Shown in pieces: positions 35,408-44,841 of a DNA stretch of 64,000 bases. How positions within the stretch are numbered: position 1 is the stretch's first letter; every line of letters starts with the position of its first letter. The position numbers were made by a program, and so were the translations under genes. The DNA is from Saprospiraceae bacterium (GTDB lineage Bacteria > Bacteroidota > Bacteroidia > Chitinophagales > Saprospiraceae): assembly GCA_019187365.1 (NCBI GenBank), contig JABARE010000015.1, positions 62,001 to 126,000 of the forward strand. The letters run 5' to 3'. A model generated the notes under the pieces. It was not told where the DNA came from and made no database searches. It worked only from the letters and a program-made list of their open reading frames with translations.

Positions 35408-36097
35408 ATGAATAATTTAAATACATTGATTGGGTGCTTTATTTTTAGCTGTGCATTGAATAGCAATTCCTTCTCTCAAACCTATATAAGTCCTGCTGTG
35501 GGTTATGATTTTCAAAAGGTTATTTCTACAGAAATTCCTATTCATAAGATAGATTTTAGTGAGAAGGGGTTTGGATATGAAAGCCCATTGATAGGAATAA
35601 ATTTTAGACAAAAACTGTTTGATAGGTTTTTACTTCAGATTTTCAGTGAATTCAGCCACAAGCAGGTCCGAGGTAATTTTTATGGAGGGTTTACGGAATA
35701 TTTACTTTTCCACTATAACTATATAAAAAATCATTTCTTGCTTACCTATTATTGGAAAAACAAATGGAAGATTGGAGGAGGGATAACTTATAATTTCGTA
35801 AATAGACTGTACTATGAAGACTTAGAACTAAACTACATCAGCAATCAAAAGTATAATTATTCAGAAAACGGATGGATTTTCGTACTTGGGCTTACGTATA
35901 ATCAGTTTGAGATTGAAGCGTATTATTATAGAAGGTTTGGCACCCCCTATAAGGGAGATAAGATACATTCCTTTCACCTGCATCAAATTCAATCTTTAGG
36001 ATTGCGTGTGAGTTATGATTTTAAGATCTTCGACGGATGTAAGAAAAAGGAAAAGCCTGAATTGCCACCGGTGAATAAGATGGCAGGAGTGGATTGA
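35408..36097 (+). CDS. Putative outer-membrane beta-barrel protein
   Basis: 229 residues. A signal peptide ends near SFSQ. The mature sequence is rich in alternating aromatic and polar residues with short turns (for example NHFLLTYYWKNKWKIGGGI and FEIEAYYYRRFGTPY) and ends with an aromatic strand, then a charged tail. This fits a small outer-membrane barrel; no named family was recognised. It follows the M4 peptidase gene after 30 bases and shares its AT-rich composition, so the two probably moved together. Confidence 0.6.
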   Translation: MNNLNTLIGCFIFSCALNSNSFSQTYISPAVGYDFQKVISTEIPIHKIDFSEKGFGYESPLIGINFRQKLFDRFLLQIFSEFSHKQVRGNFYGGFTEYLLFHYNYIKNHFLLTYYWKNKWKIGGGITYNFVNRLYYEDLELNYISNQKYNYSENGWIFVLGLTYNQFEIEAYYYRRFGTPYKGDKIHSFHLHQIQSLGLRVSYDFKIFDGCKKKEKPELPPVNKMAGVD

Positions 36098-36155
36098 TGT
36101 TTGAAAACTTGAGATTCAACTGAAACTTCCTTTGGTAAATATACTGCGTAAGTAG

Positions 36156-36358
36156 CTATTTAAAATACAACAGCAAGAAGACGGAGAAGAAATCCGTATC
36201 CCTTTTGGTAAACTTACAAGTGGGATGTATTTTATACTAATGCACAGTATCCTTCCGGCCAACCACATATTGCCGGAGCTACTAAAAGGTAGTTTCTTTG
36301 CCGGCATGAGAAATAGTAAAAAGGGTTGGCATGTTCATATCGAAAATTTAATCATTTT
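36156..36358 (+). pseudogene. Decayed fragment resembling a T9SS C-terminal tail
   Basis: After a TAG at 36153 the plus strand reads LFKIQQQEDGEEIRIPFGKL, then TSGMYFIL, which resembles the last strands of a type A T9SS sorting domain (L-x-SGMYF-I). No start codon, signal or body precedes it. The following codons do not continue a known domain. It is most likely the remnant of an exported protein gene lost by deletion, though chance resemblance is possible. The rest of 36098-36496 holds no gene that I can support. Confidence 0.35.
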
Positions 36359-36496
36359 ATGAAGCAATACTTAATTTCACTTGGACGACTATATAATTAA
36401 GATTAAATAGTCCTAATTCAGAATATTCAATTTGTTCTATCTTTGAATGCGTTCAATAGTGTTTACTCCTGTTTAATAAAAAGGGTGGCAATGCAT

Positions 36497-36538
36497 AAAA
36501 AAATAAAACCCTTGAAAATCAAAGACTTACAAGGGTTT
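36497..36538 (-). terminator. Intrinsic terminator of tRNA-Glu
   Basis: On the minus strand AAACCCTTG (36530-36538) pairs with CAAGGGTTT (36506-36514), and a T-rich run follows. It starts 4 bases after the tRNA 3' end. Confidence 0.7.
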
Positions 36539-36542
36539 ATCG

Positions 36543-36614
<72 letters not shown>

Positions 36615-36627
36615 GGAAAACGAGGTG

Positions 36628-36635
36628 CAAATATA
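36628..36635 (-). promoter_or_regulatory. -7 promoter box of tRNA-Glu
   Basis: CAAATATA on the plus strand is TATATTTG on the minus strand, an exact match 13 bases upstream of the tRNA. Confidence 0.45.
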
Positions 36636-36648
36636 AAGCGCTTTGCCA

Positions 36649-36681
36649 ATTGCCTGAACCTTTGCCACTTTTTTATCTTTA
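36649..36681 (+). promoter_or_regulatory. Candidate promoter of gapA-pgk
   Basis: ATTG at 36649-36652, 21-base spacer, TATCTTTA at 36674-36681 (one mismatch to TAnnTTTG). The start codon is 22 bases further on. Confidence 0.4.
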
Positions 36682-36703
36682 ATTTGCAGTGCCATAACGC
36701 GCT

Positions 36704-37702
36704 ATGAAAAAAATTGCCATCAACGGGTTTGGGAGGATTGGCCGGCTTTGTTACCGGGCTCTAAAAAACCGCAAGGACCTTGAGGTTGTAGCCATAAACG
36801 ACCTCACCGATGTAGATACCCTTGCCCATTTGCTGGAGTACGACAGTGCCCAGCGGCGTTTTGATGCTAAAATCAGCACGGAGGGGGGAAAGTTGGTGGT
36901 CGATGGAAACGCCATTCATGCTTACAACCACCAGGATCCATCCCAACTGCCCTGGAAAGAGCATGGGGTCGACGTCGTATTGGAGTGCACCGGCAAACTC
37001 CTGTCCCGTGAAGAATCTGAGAAACATTTAATCGCCGGGGCTGGCAGGGTCATCCTTTCTGCTCCTCCAAAAGATCCTGACATTCCGGTATATGTCCTTG
37101 GAGTCAACGACGGGAATCTTAAGGGTAGCGACGCCATCATTTCCAACGCCTCCTGTACGACCAATTGCCTTGCAGTCATCCTCTGTCAGCTCGAAAAAGC
37201 GTTTGGCCTCCGGTTTGCGAGCATGAACACCATTCACGCCTACACGCAAGACCAGCGCTTGCAGGATGCACCCCACAAAGACCTGCGCCGTGCCCGAGCT
37301 GCTGCCCAGAACATCATTCCAACGTCGACGGGAGCGGGCCGTGCCGTCGAGCTGGTCCTGCCCTCTATAAAGGGTAAGCTCATGGCCTCTTCTTATCGCG
37401 TACCGGTCATTTCGGGGTCGCTCATCGAATTGCTCTATCTACCGGAAAGGCCCACCGACATCGCTCGGGTCAACGATCTGTTTGCCAAAGCTGCAGCCCG
37501 GTCGCTGCGTGGAATCCTGGAATATTCCGAAAAACCGCTGGTCTCCTCCGACATCATCGGAAATCCCCACAGTGCCATCTTCGACTCGCTCCTTACAGAA
37601 TCAAAAGAAGCATACATCCGCATTGTGGCGTGGTACGACAACGAATCGGGATATGCATCCCGGCTGGCCGATCTTTGCCATAAATTTGCCACCATTTCTT
37701 AA
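36704..37702 (+). CDS. gapA: Glyceraldehyde-3-phosphate dehydrogenase, standard form
   Basis: 332 residues, the usual length. NAD site NGFGRIGR, Asp33 in AINDLTD (NAD preference), catalytic Cys151 in NASCTTNC, His177 in HAYTQDQ, and the C-terminal WYDNESGY box are all present. It performs the oxidative phosphorylation of glyceraldehyde-3-phosphate in glycolysis. pgk follows after 11 bases, the classic gap-pgk pair. A second, longer GAPDH is encoded at 24502-25971. Confidence 0.96.
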   Translation: MKKIAINGFGRIGRLCYRALKNRKDLEVVAINDLTDVDTLAHLLEYDSAQRRFDAKISTEGGKLVVDGNAIHAYNHQDPSQLPWKEHGVDVVLECTGKLLSREESEKHLIAGAGRVILSAPPKDPDIPVYVLGVNDGNLKGSDAIISNASCTTNCLAVILCQLEKAFGLRFASMNTIHAYTQDQRLQDAPHKDLRRARAAAQNIIPTSTGAGRAVELVLPSIKGKLMASSYRVPVISGSLIELLYLPERPTDIARVNDLFAKAAARSLRGILEYSEKPLVSSDIIGNPHSAIFDSLLTESKEAYIRIVAWYDNESGYASRLADLCHKFATIS

Positions 37703-37713
37703 GCACTGTTCGA

Positions 37714-38916
37714 TTGAAAAACTGGAAACTGGATGGGCGCATCGCCTTGTTGCGCGTCGATTTTAATGTTCCTTTGGAAGGCGGGGTCATTCGCGATAAT
37801 ACCCGAATCGTCCGTTCTCTTGAAACCATAAGATACCTTACCGGTAAAGGGGCACGACTGGTCATTTTTTCTCATTTGGGTAGACCGCTCAAATCTCTGC
37901 TGCCCGATGGCAGCCTGGATACCGCACGTTTTTCCCTAAAGCCCATTGCCGAAGAACTTTCGCGATTGCTGGGCACCCGGGTCGATTTTGCTTCCGACTG
38001 CGGGGGACCCGATACTTTGGCCAGGCTGCAACTTTTACCGCCAGGAGGAGTGCTCTTGCTTGAAAACACGCGTTTCCAGCCTGAAGAAGAAAAAGGAAAT
38101 CCTGAATTTGCCCGTCGGCTCTCTTCCCTTGGAGAATTTTTCGTGAACGACGCCTTCGGCGCGGCACACCGCGAGCATGCGACAACCGCTACCATCGCAC
38201 GTTTTTTCGACACGGACCACAAGGCATTTGGATTTTTGATGCAGGAGGAAGTGGACAATGCGTTGCGCGTGCTTAAAAATCCCGAGAAGCCCTGTACTGC
38301 CATTCTTGGGGGGGCCAAAGTATCCGACAAAATCGGACTGATCAACAACCTCATACAATTTTGCGACACCATACTCATTGGTGGAGGAATGGCCTATACC
38401 TTTTTGCGAGCACAGGGATATGAAACGGGAGCTTCGCTCTGCGAATCCGATAAACTGGAACTCGCCATCTCGCTATTGGATCGCGCACAGATGGCAGGGG
38501 TTGAGCTGATGTTGCCCTCCGATGGAGTCATCGCCCCTTCGCCCGAGGAAGGCGACCATTGCAAAATAACCGCTGGGCCGGAAGTACCGGCAGGATCCAT
38601 GGGCCTCGACATCGGGCCGCGCACCCTCGAGCGCTATGCAGATAAGATCCGCAACTCTAAAACTCTTTTGTGGAATGGTCCAATGGGCGTATTTGAACGG
38701 CAGGCATTCTCCAGCGGAACGCGCGGGGTAGCAGAGGCCATTGCCGAAGCGACAGAACGCGGTGCGTATTCCCTCGTAGGCGGCGGCGATTCGGTTGCAG
38801 CCATACACCAATTTGGCTTAGCCGGGCGAGTGAGTTTTGTCTCCACCGGAGGCGGGGCTATGCTCGAAATGCTGGAAGGCCGAGAGCTTCCGGGCATTGC
38901 AGCCATTCTGCACTAA
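37714..38916 (+). CDS. pgk: Phosphoglycerate kinase (TTG start)
   Basis: 400 residues. Recognised by RVDFNVP, FSHLGRP, NDAFGAAHREHA, ILGGAKVSDKI, GPMGVFE and VSTGGGAMLE, which cover both lobes and the ATP site. It makes ATP from 1,3-bisphosphoglycerate. The N-terminus KNWKLDGRIALLRVDFNVP follows a TTG at 37714; no ATG is available in frame before the conserved segment, so TTG is the start. It lies 11 bases after gapA and is probably cotranscribed. Confidence 0.96.
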   Translation: MKNWKLDGRIALLRVDFNVPLEGGVIRDNTRIVRSLETIRYLTGKGARLVIFSHLGRPLKSLLPDGSLDTARFSLKPIAEELSRLLGTRVDFASDCGGPDTLARLQLLPPGGVLLLENTRFQPEEEKGNPEFARRLSSLGEFFVNDAFGAAHREHATTATIARFFDTDHKAFGFLMQEEVDNALRVLKNPEKPCTAILGGAKVSDKIGLINNLIQFCDTILIGGGMAYTFLRAQGYETGASLCESDKLELAISLLDRAQMAGVELMLPSDGVIAPSPEEGDHCKITAGPEVPAGSMGLDIGPRTLERYADKIRNSKTLLWNGPMGVFERQAFSSGTRGVAEAIAEATERGAYSLVGGGDSVAAIHQFGLAGRVSFVSTGGGAMLEMLEGRELPGIAAILH

Positions 38917-38928
38917 CGCCCGTTCATC

Positions 38929-41763
38929 TCATTTTAGGCGGTCAATCAGCAGTATGAGGCTGAGTACGGCAGTGGCCTGGGCAATGGAGTCGGCAACCAC
39001 TTTTGACCAATCGATGTCTTTCTTTTCCTTTTTTGCTTTCGGTGCCTTTTGCTCCTTGTAGCCCACGTTGATGACCGAACCTTTTGACACCTTTGGGTAA
39101 ATATTGAAAAACAGAAAACTTTTTGTGCGATCAATGCGTCCGTTGGGATGTTCGACGGTGATCTTATCCAGGTCTCCTGATTTTGAAACCCCCGCTGCAT
39201 AATGGTCAATGTAGTATTTGGCCGATTTTCCCCTTTCAAAAGCCACGTTGATGGCGTTGTTTCCTGCCAGCAGTTTGTCGGGGTACAGGTCGCCGGCATT
39301 GGTTGCGCCGGCAATGCGAACGAGGTCCTTTTGCTTCGGGACGTAGAGCAGATCGCCTTGCTTTAGCAAAATATTGGCATTGGAGGCCCGGTCATTCAGC
39401 GCCGACGCAAGGTCGATCACTACGTATCCGATGCTATCCATAGTACGATAAAGAGTTGCTCCTCCCGCAAATGCCTCTGCACTCAGTCCTCCAGCACGCG
39501 TGACGAGGTCAGACAAACGCTCGTTAGGATTAATAAGAGCGTAAGGGCCAGGATAACGGAATTCACCCTCCAGTTGCACGACCTGTTGAAGTTGAAATTC
39601 AGGTTGTGAACGCACCACCAGCAGGTCGAATGGCACAAGCGCATACCCTCCGTCGCCAACGGGAGTCTGCAAATTTGCTGAGAGTGCTAAAGATTTTACG
39701 ACTGTTTGGGTGGGTACATCGTCACGCATTACGATTCTAAATACGTCAATCCGGTTGGGTGCTGCGAAATACGTAAAACCCTGAGCAAGTGCCACCAAAT
39801 CGGCTGCAGTCATGCCTTTGCCAAAAGCGTAGCGACCCGGTTGCCTGACGGCCCCGGATATTTCCACAAAACGGCTTTCCTCAAATTGTCCTTCAGAGAG
39901 CACCACCAGACTGTCGTAAGGTTGCAGGTACAGGTTCTGCGCTGTAGTATCCCTGGACATCAGATCCTGTACATCCACCCGGATCACCCGGAGCTTGTGT
40001 AAGCCTTCGTCGTCTCTGCGGTAAAGCAAGGCATCCTGGTATGCATCATTCCGGAGCCCTCCTGCCATTAGTACCAAATCTTTTAACCGGGTGTCCTGGT
40101 TCGGGTCAAATTGAAAAGTACCCTCCTGCCGTACCGCTCCCTGAATGCTGACATGCGCCTGGTCCACAAACGCTGCAGCACGGTAAACGATCAGCTCGTC
40201 GCCTCCCCGGAGTTCTGCGTCGTCTGAAGGATCGCCCGAGATAAGCTTGCGCAAGTTGATCCTTAGAAGCGATGCTGTTCCATCCGGGTGGTTTCGACGC
40301 AAAAATGCAATTTCTGTATTCGATTCAGGCAGCAGGGCAACGCGGTCGAGCAATTCCGATAACTTCATGCCCGGCTCAAAGCGGTAAGAGGCTTCAACGC
40401 GAACTGCCCCCCGCACGTAGACGTATTCCTCTGCATCTGTGCGAATGGAGTATATCGTTACCTGGTCGCCATGCCGCAAGGCAAAGTCGCCTCCTTTGGA
40501 CTTGAGGGCACCCAGGGGAACATCGAGCAAGGTGCGCCGGTCATTTTCAAATCGCTCGATCTGCAGGGTTTGCGTAATGGCATTTTCCCGCAATCCTCCG
40601 GCGTAAGCGATCAGTTTCAGGAGGCCTTCTCCCTCGACCAGCTCGTATCGCATCGGGCGATTCACGGCTCCCTGGATGCGAACGACTTTCCCTGCTACCG
40701 GTACCTGGATCAGGTCATTGTGCTCGAGGTAAACGTCGCTGTTGGTAGCGGGATCCGACAAAAAGCGGTAGAGGTCAACCGGGGTCTTCCTTCCATTGCG
40801 CACCAGGGTGATGTTGCGCACACTTCCTATGCTGGTGAGCCCGCCAGCCGATGCCAATGCATTGACGGTTGTGTTGGTTGCTGGCAAGGAGATTCCGCCG
40901 CTGCGAACCACTTCCCCAAACAGGTTGACGTTGATGGCACGCGCCCGGTTCAACGCGACCTCGAATTGGTTTTCATTAAAGCGATGATACCGGCTGAACT
41001 GACTCTTCAACAAAGCTCTTGCCCTTGCAAGGGACATCCCTTTGAGAAAGATGCGGGGAAGCCTTTCCGGTGCAATAGACCCATCCGGGCCCAATTCGTA
41101 AATTTCGTTGTGCTGGCTCATACCCCAGATGCTGACGGAGATGACGTCACCCGCACCCAGTCGATATGAATCCGGGGGTTGAGACTCAGCGCCTGTGCGA
41201 AGGTCTGGACCAGCACCCTGCAGGAACAAATGGTGGCCCCAGATGCCTTCCGGTCCGGCTGGCGCAAGGTCTCTGCTTTTGGTGGTATCCCGACTTGCAG
41301 TCAAGGTGCTTTCTTTCTGTGCGGGAGTTTTCGAGGTATCCTGATGATTGGGTCCATCCATCCTCCGCAATCCTAAAGCAGAAGGTGCCTCCTTCCTGCG
41401 CGCTTGCAGTCCGCGCTCAACCTCGATTTCCTCAATGGCCCTTTCAATTTCCGATTGCATGGCTAACGCCTGTTCGGGATTCAGGTTTTCAAGTTGATTG
41501 AAGTCAATTCCGCGCTCTGAAAGTTTTTGCCGCAGCTCATCTTCGGTGATTCCACGGGCTTCCAATTCCCTTTTGGCTGCTTGCTCTGCCTGCTGCTGAG
41601 ACTGCGTAAACGCGGTAGCAACGCGAAGGAACAGGAATAGCAACAACATCAGCGGCAATGACCCATAAAAGCGCAACTGCAGCAGCGATTGGAAGGTTGC
41701 CATATACGAACGCAAACTCCTGCGTATTGGGTTCCATTTCATTAACTCCTTCATGATGCGCAT
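38929..41763 (-). CDS. Wza-like polysaccharide export protein with many SLBB domains
   Basis: 944 residues. A hydrophobic segment (about 30-50) may be a signal or anchor; a charged, helical region (about 55-130) follows. The Poly_export domain comes next (YRLGAGDVISVSIWG, about 200-290), then repeated SLBB-type units with phrases such as VRIQGAVNRPMRYEL, VYVRGAVRVEASYRF, VSIQGAVRQEGTFQF and VEISGAVRQPGRYAF. A C-terminal segment has a hydrophobic helix (ATAVLSLILLIDRLK). It should form the outer-membrane or periplasmic conduit for an exopolysaccharide. It is last in the Uxs-RfbB-export operon. Starts at 41751 and 41703 are alternatives. Confidence 0.85.
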   Translation of the reverse strand: MRIMKELMKWNPIRRSLRSYMATFQSLLQLRFYGSLPLMLLLFLFLRVATAFTQSQQQAEQAAKRELEARGITEDELRQKLSERGIDFNQLENLNPEQALAMQSEIERAIEEIEVERGLQARRKEAPSALGLRRMDGPNHQDTSKTPAQKESTLTASRDTTKSRDLAPAGPEGIWGHHLFLQGAGPDLRTGAESQPPDSYRLGAGDVISVSIWGMSQHNEIYELGPDGSIAPERLPRIFLKGMSLARARALLKSQFSRYHRFNENQFEVALNRARAINVNLFGEVVRSGGISLPATNTTVNALASAGGLTSIGSVRNITLVRNGRKTPVDLYRFLSDPATNSDVYLEHNDLIQVPVAGKVVRIQGAVNRPMRYELVEGEGLLKLIAYAGGLRENAITQTLQIERFENDRRTLLDVPLGALKSKGGDFALRHGDQVTIYSIRTDAEEYVYVRGAVRVEASYRFEPGMKLSELLDRVALLPESNTEIAFLRRNHPDGTASLLRINLRKLISGDPSDDAELRGGDELIVYRAAAFVDQAHVSIQGAVRQEGTFQFDPNQDTRLKDLVLMAGGLRNDAYQDALLYRRDDEGLHKLRVIRVDVQDLMSRDTTAQNLYLQPYDSLVVLSEGQFEESRFVEISGAVRQPGRYAFGKGMTAADLVALAQGFTYFAAPNRIDVFRIVMRDDVPTQTVVKSLALSANLQTPVGDGGYALVPFDLLVVRSQPEFQLQQVVQLEGEFRYPGPYALINPNERLSDLVTRAGGLSAEAFAGGATLYRTMDSIGYVVIDLASALNDRASNANILLKQGDLLYVPKQKDLVRIAGATNAGDLYPDKLLAGNNAINVAFERGKSAKYYIDHYAAGVSKSGDLDKITVEHPNGRIDRTKSFLFFNIYPKVSKGSVINVGYKEQKAPKAKKEKKDIDWSKVVADSIAQATAVLSLILLIDRLK

Positions 41764-41789
41764 TTCAATTGAGAGCGGAGATTATTCAT

Positions 41790-42866
41790 TCAACCTGACT
41801 TACTATCGTAATGGTTGCGGTAGTATTCCCGGTAGGCGCCTGAACAGACGTTTTGCAGCCAGTCGCGATGGTTCACGTACCATTCGATCGTTTGGCGCAG
41901 CCCTTCTTCCAGGGGTACCGTTGGCTTCCATCCGAAATCAGCAAAAATTTTCGAGGTGTCAATGGCATACCGGTGGTCGTGACCCGGGCGGTCTGCAACA
42001 AACGTTATCTTATGTTCCGAAGCCCCTGGTGTCTTACCAAATTTTTCATCCACCAACCGACAAAGCAAACGGACCAATGCAATGTTGCTCATTTCGCAAT
42101 TTCCGCCGATGTTGTAACTGCTGCCGGGTGCAGCCCGATGGAATAACAGGTCAATGGCAGCTGCATGATCCATAACCCAAAGCCAGTCCCGAACGTTGAG
42201 TCCCTTACCATAGACCGGTAAGTCCCGGCCTTCGAGGAGGTTGTTGATGATCAGTGGAATGAGCTTTTCAGGAAACTGATTCGGTCCGTAATTGTTGGAG
42301 CAGTTGGATATTACAATGGGCAGTCCGTAGGTATGAAAAAATGCCCTCACCAAATGGTCCGCTCCGGCTTTTGAGGCCGAATACGGCGAACGCGGATCGT
42401 ATGGACTGCTTTCAATAAAATACCCCTCCTGTCCTAAAGATCCAAATACTTCGTCCGTGCTGACGTGAAAGAAACGATGAGCGGTACTGTCGTTCCAGGA
42501 GTCTCTTGCGCACAACAGCAGGTTGAGCGTACCCATAACATTGGTGCGAACAAATGCGGTTGGATCTGCAATGGAACGGTCGACGTGAGATTCTGCTGCA
42601 AGATGAACGACGTCGGAAATGCGCCATGCTTCGAAAGCGCTCCGGACTTCCTGCAAGTTGGCGATGTCGCCACAGACAAAACGGTAGTTGGGAGCATGTT
42701 CGAGGTCGGTCAGATTTTCGAGGTTGCCTGCATAGGTCAGCGCGTCGAAATTGACCACCAGGTAATGCGGATATTGTTTCACAAAACGGCGCACGACGTG
42801 CGAACCGATGAAGCCTGCTCCACCTGTGATGAGGATGCTTCTTTTAAAACCAGATGCCTCCATCAT
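41790..42866 (-). CDS. rfbB: dTDP-glucose 4,6-dehydratase
   Basis: 358 residues. NAD site [14 protein letters not shown], the VDRSI active-site region ([12 protein letters not shown]), the HVSTDEVFG and YSASKA segments with the Tyr-Lys pair, and the later NCSNNYGP box are diagnostic of RfbB rather than other extended SDRs. It makes dTDP-4-keto-6-deoxyglucose for deoxysugars such as rhamnose. RfbA, RfbC and RfbD are not in the window. It overlaps the uxs gene by 4 bases and precedes the export gene by 26 bases. Confidence 0.94.
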   Translation of the reverse strand: MMEASGFKRSILITGGAGFIGSHVVRRFVKQYPHYLVVNFDALTYAGNLENLTDLEHAPNYRFVCGDIANLQEVRSAFEAWRISDVVHLAAESHVDRSIADPTAFVRTNVMGTLNLLLCARDSWNDSTAHRFFHVSTDEVFGSLGQEGYFIESSPYDPRSPYSASKAGADHLVRAFFHTYGLPIVISNCSNNYGPNQFPEKLIPLIINNLLEGRDLPVYGKGLNVRDWLWVMDHAAAIDLLFHRAAPGSSYNIGGNCEMSNIALVRLLCRLVDEKFGKTPGASEHKITFVADRPGHDHRYAIDTSKIFADFGWKPTVPLEEGLRQTIEWYVNHRDWLQNVCSGAYREYYRNHYDSKSG

Positions 42867-43810
42867 GGCTTCACTACGGCTTTGAAGTAATCAAAGGTCA
42901 AAGCCAGGCCCTCGCTCCTGTCTACCCGGGGCTCCCAGTTGAGCAAACTTCTGGCCAGACCGATGTCGGGACGACGCTGTTTGGGATCGTCGACCGGCAA
43001 AGGATGGAAACTTATTTTCGACGCGGTCTTGTCTACCAAAGCCAGTATCTCTTCCGCAAAATCGCGTATGGTGATCTCCTGTGGATTGCCCAGGTTTACG
43101 GGTTCGGCGTAATCGCAAAACAACAGCCGGACGATGCCTTCGACGAGGTCATCCACGTAACAAAAAGACCGGGTCTGGCTGCCGTCACCAAAGATGCTGA
43201 GGTCTTCACCCAGGATGGCCTGCTTGAAAAATGCCGGCAGCACCCTGCCGTCATCGACGCGCATGCGCGGCCCATAGGTATTAAAGATCCTAACGATGCG
43301 GGTTTCCAACCCGTGGTAGCGATGGTAGGCCATGGTTATGGCCTCCTGGAATCGCTTGGCTTCGTCGTAAACACCACGCGGGCCAATGGGGTTGACATTT
43401 CCCCAGTAATCTTCTGTCTGTGGATGGACCAACGGATCGCCATAGACCTCGGAGGTCGATGCGATGAGTAGGCGTGCGCGCTTTTCACGTGCCAGTCCCA
43501 ACAAATTGTGCGTGCCCAGCGAGCCGACCTTCAAGGTCTGTATGGGCATTTTCAGATAGTCGATGGGGGAAGCCGGCGACGCAAAGTGCAAAATGTAATC
43601 GAGCTTGCCCGGAACGTGCACAAACCGGCTTACGTCGTGGTGGTAAAATTCAAAATCTGCCAGGCAGAACAGGTGCTGAATGTTGTTGAGCGACCCCGTG
43701 AGCAGGTTGTCCATACCAATGACGTGAAACCCATCCCGGAGGAAACGGTCGCAGAGGTGCGAACCAATAAAGCCAGCAGCACCGGTAATCAATATTTTTT
43801 CTTTGGACAT
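42863..43810 (-). CDS. UDP-glucuronate decarboxylase-type extended SDR
   Basis: About 315 residues. NAD site [14 protein letters not shown], active-site segment [14 protein letters not shown], and YDEAKR with the catalytic Tyr-Lys pair, plus [10 protein letters not shown], closely match UDP-glucuronic acid decarboxylase (UXS), which makes UDP-xylose. Related 4-epimerases remain possible. ATG 43810 is chosen; the upstream open frame lacks a start near the fold. First gene of the polysaccharide operon, overlapping rfbB by 4 bases. Confidence 0.88.
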   Translation of the reverse strand: MSKEKILITGAAGFIGSHLCDRFLRDGFHVIGMDNLLTGSLNNIQHLFCLADFEFYHHDVSRFVHVPGKLDYILHFASPASPIDYLKMPIQTLKVGSLGTHNLLGLAREKRARLLIASTSEVYGDPLVHPQTEDYWGNVNPIGPRGVYDEAKRFQEAITMAYHRYHGLETRIVRIFNTYGPRMRVDDGRVLPAFFKQAILGEDLSIFGDGSQTRSFCYVDDLVEGIVRLLFCDYAEPVNLGNPQEITIRDFAEEILALVDKTASKISFHPLPVDDPKQRRPDIGLARSLLNWEPRVDRSEGLALTFDYFKAVVKP

Positions 43811-43816
43811 GCCGTG

Positions 43817-43824
43817 CAAATGTA
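43817..43824 (-). promoter_or_regulatory. -7 promoter box of the uxs-rfbB-export operon
   Basis: CAAATGTA on the plus strand is TACATTTG on the minus strand, an exact match very close to the start codon. It lies at the edge of the AT-rich intergenic region 43811-44038, which also holds the divergent promoter. Confidence 0.4.
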
Positions 43825-43996
43825 ATAAAACAAAATAAAATAATTGATAATCAATGATCAATATAATACATAAAATATATATGTTAATTAAATGTAATTT
43901 TTAATATATTGATTATTAGCATAATTATTTATAATAAATAGTTTTAATATATACGGATATTTCGACGACTGTATATCCGGAGTTGGGAGCGGTAGT

Positions 43997-44004
43997 TAAT
44001 TTTG
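43997..44004 (+). promoter_or_regulatory. -7 promoter box of the envelope protein-waaA-hldE genes
   Basis: TAATTTTG is an exact match. It lies 34 bases before ATG 44039 but only 4 before the GTG at 44009, which supports the ATG as the true start. Confidence 0.5.
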
Positions 44005-44038
44005 GGCTGTGTACGACCCGTTGATCTCCACTCGCCCC

Positions 44039-44836
44039 ATGCGTTCTTCAGCAGCCCTCCCCCCGCACTTGCACTACAGCCTGAAACGCATATTCTGTAT
44101 GTCATGGCTGGTTGCGGGAGCGTGCAGTCTACCGTTGAGACCCGTGTATGCGCAACAGCGGCCGGTAGTGCTGGCAGAATTCAATTATGCGATGGGGGTT
44201 CCGGGAGGAGATCTGGCCCAGCGCTTTGGCTCGCACCTTGCCATCGGGGGCGGTGTGGGTTTCCACCCTGGAAAGCGAAAATTCCATCTTGGAATACGCG
44301 GTTCCGTGTTTTTTGGCCAAACCGTAAAAGAAGACGTGATCGCCCCATTCCGTACATCCCAATACGGATTGCTGATCGGAGCTGACCAGCTCCTGGCTGA
44401 AATGAAATTGCGAGAACGCGCCTGGTTGCTCTGTCTCAATGGTGGCGGGCTGATTGCTTTGCGAGAATCGCCCTCTTCGCATGCCCAACTCAAGTGGCAA
44501 CTCGGGCTTGGGTTTATCGAGCACTCCATTCGTTTCGTTGACGATGCCAGCGCACTACCCCAGTTCGACGAGAACCTGATTCAGGGACTCGATCGCCTCA
44601 GCAATGGTTTGGCTGTCGTTCCTGCGGTAGGTTTTGAACACCTCTCCAAATCCGGAGGGTTAAGTTACTATGCAGGTGTTGAAACGATTCTCGGCTTTAC
44701 CCGGAACCAGCGAAGTTATCATTACGACCTTGGGATCAGCGAACTGGGAAAGTCACGCCTCGACCTGATGTGGCAGTTGCGGATTGCCCTTTACCTTCCT
44801 TTCCACCTCGGCGACGCTGACGACGTTGAATACTGA
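44039..44836 (+). CDS. Putative outer-membrane or periplasmic protein of unknown function
   Basis: About 265 residues. An N-terminal hydrophobic region with a likely signal cleavage near VYAQ precedes alternating aromatic and polar strands with Gly-rich turns, as in small beta-barrels (LAIGGGVGFHPGKRKFHLGIRGSVFF-like segments). No named family was recognised. It is followed after 5 bases by waaA and then by the heptose kinase gene, so it may belong to lipopolysaccharide assembly. ATG 44039 is preferred over GTG 44009 because of the promoter position. Confidence 0.55.
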   Translation: MRSSAALPPHLHYSLKRIFCMSWLVAGACSLPLRPVYAQQRPVVLAEFNYAMGVPGGDLAQRFGSHLAIGGGVGFHPGKRKFHLGIRGSVFFGQTVKEDVIAPFRTSQYGLLIGADQLLAEMKLRERAWLLCLNGGGLIALRESPSSHAQLKWQLGLGFIEHSIRFVDDASALPQFDENLIQGLDRLSNGLAVVPAVGFEHLSKSGGLSYYAGVETILGFTRNQRSYHYDLGISELGKSRLDLMWQLRIALYLPFHLGDADDVEY

Positions 44837-44841
44837 TCCGC

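Noticed and set aside
36116..36307. 63-codon minus-strand frame downstream of the beta-barrel gene
   Set aside because: No domain; the plus strand of the same stretch reads more like a decayed T9SS tail.
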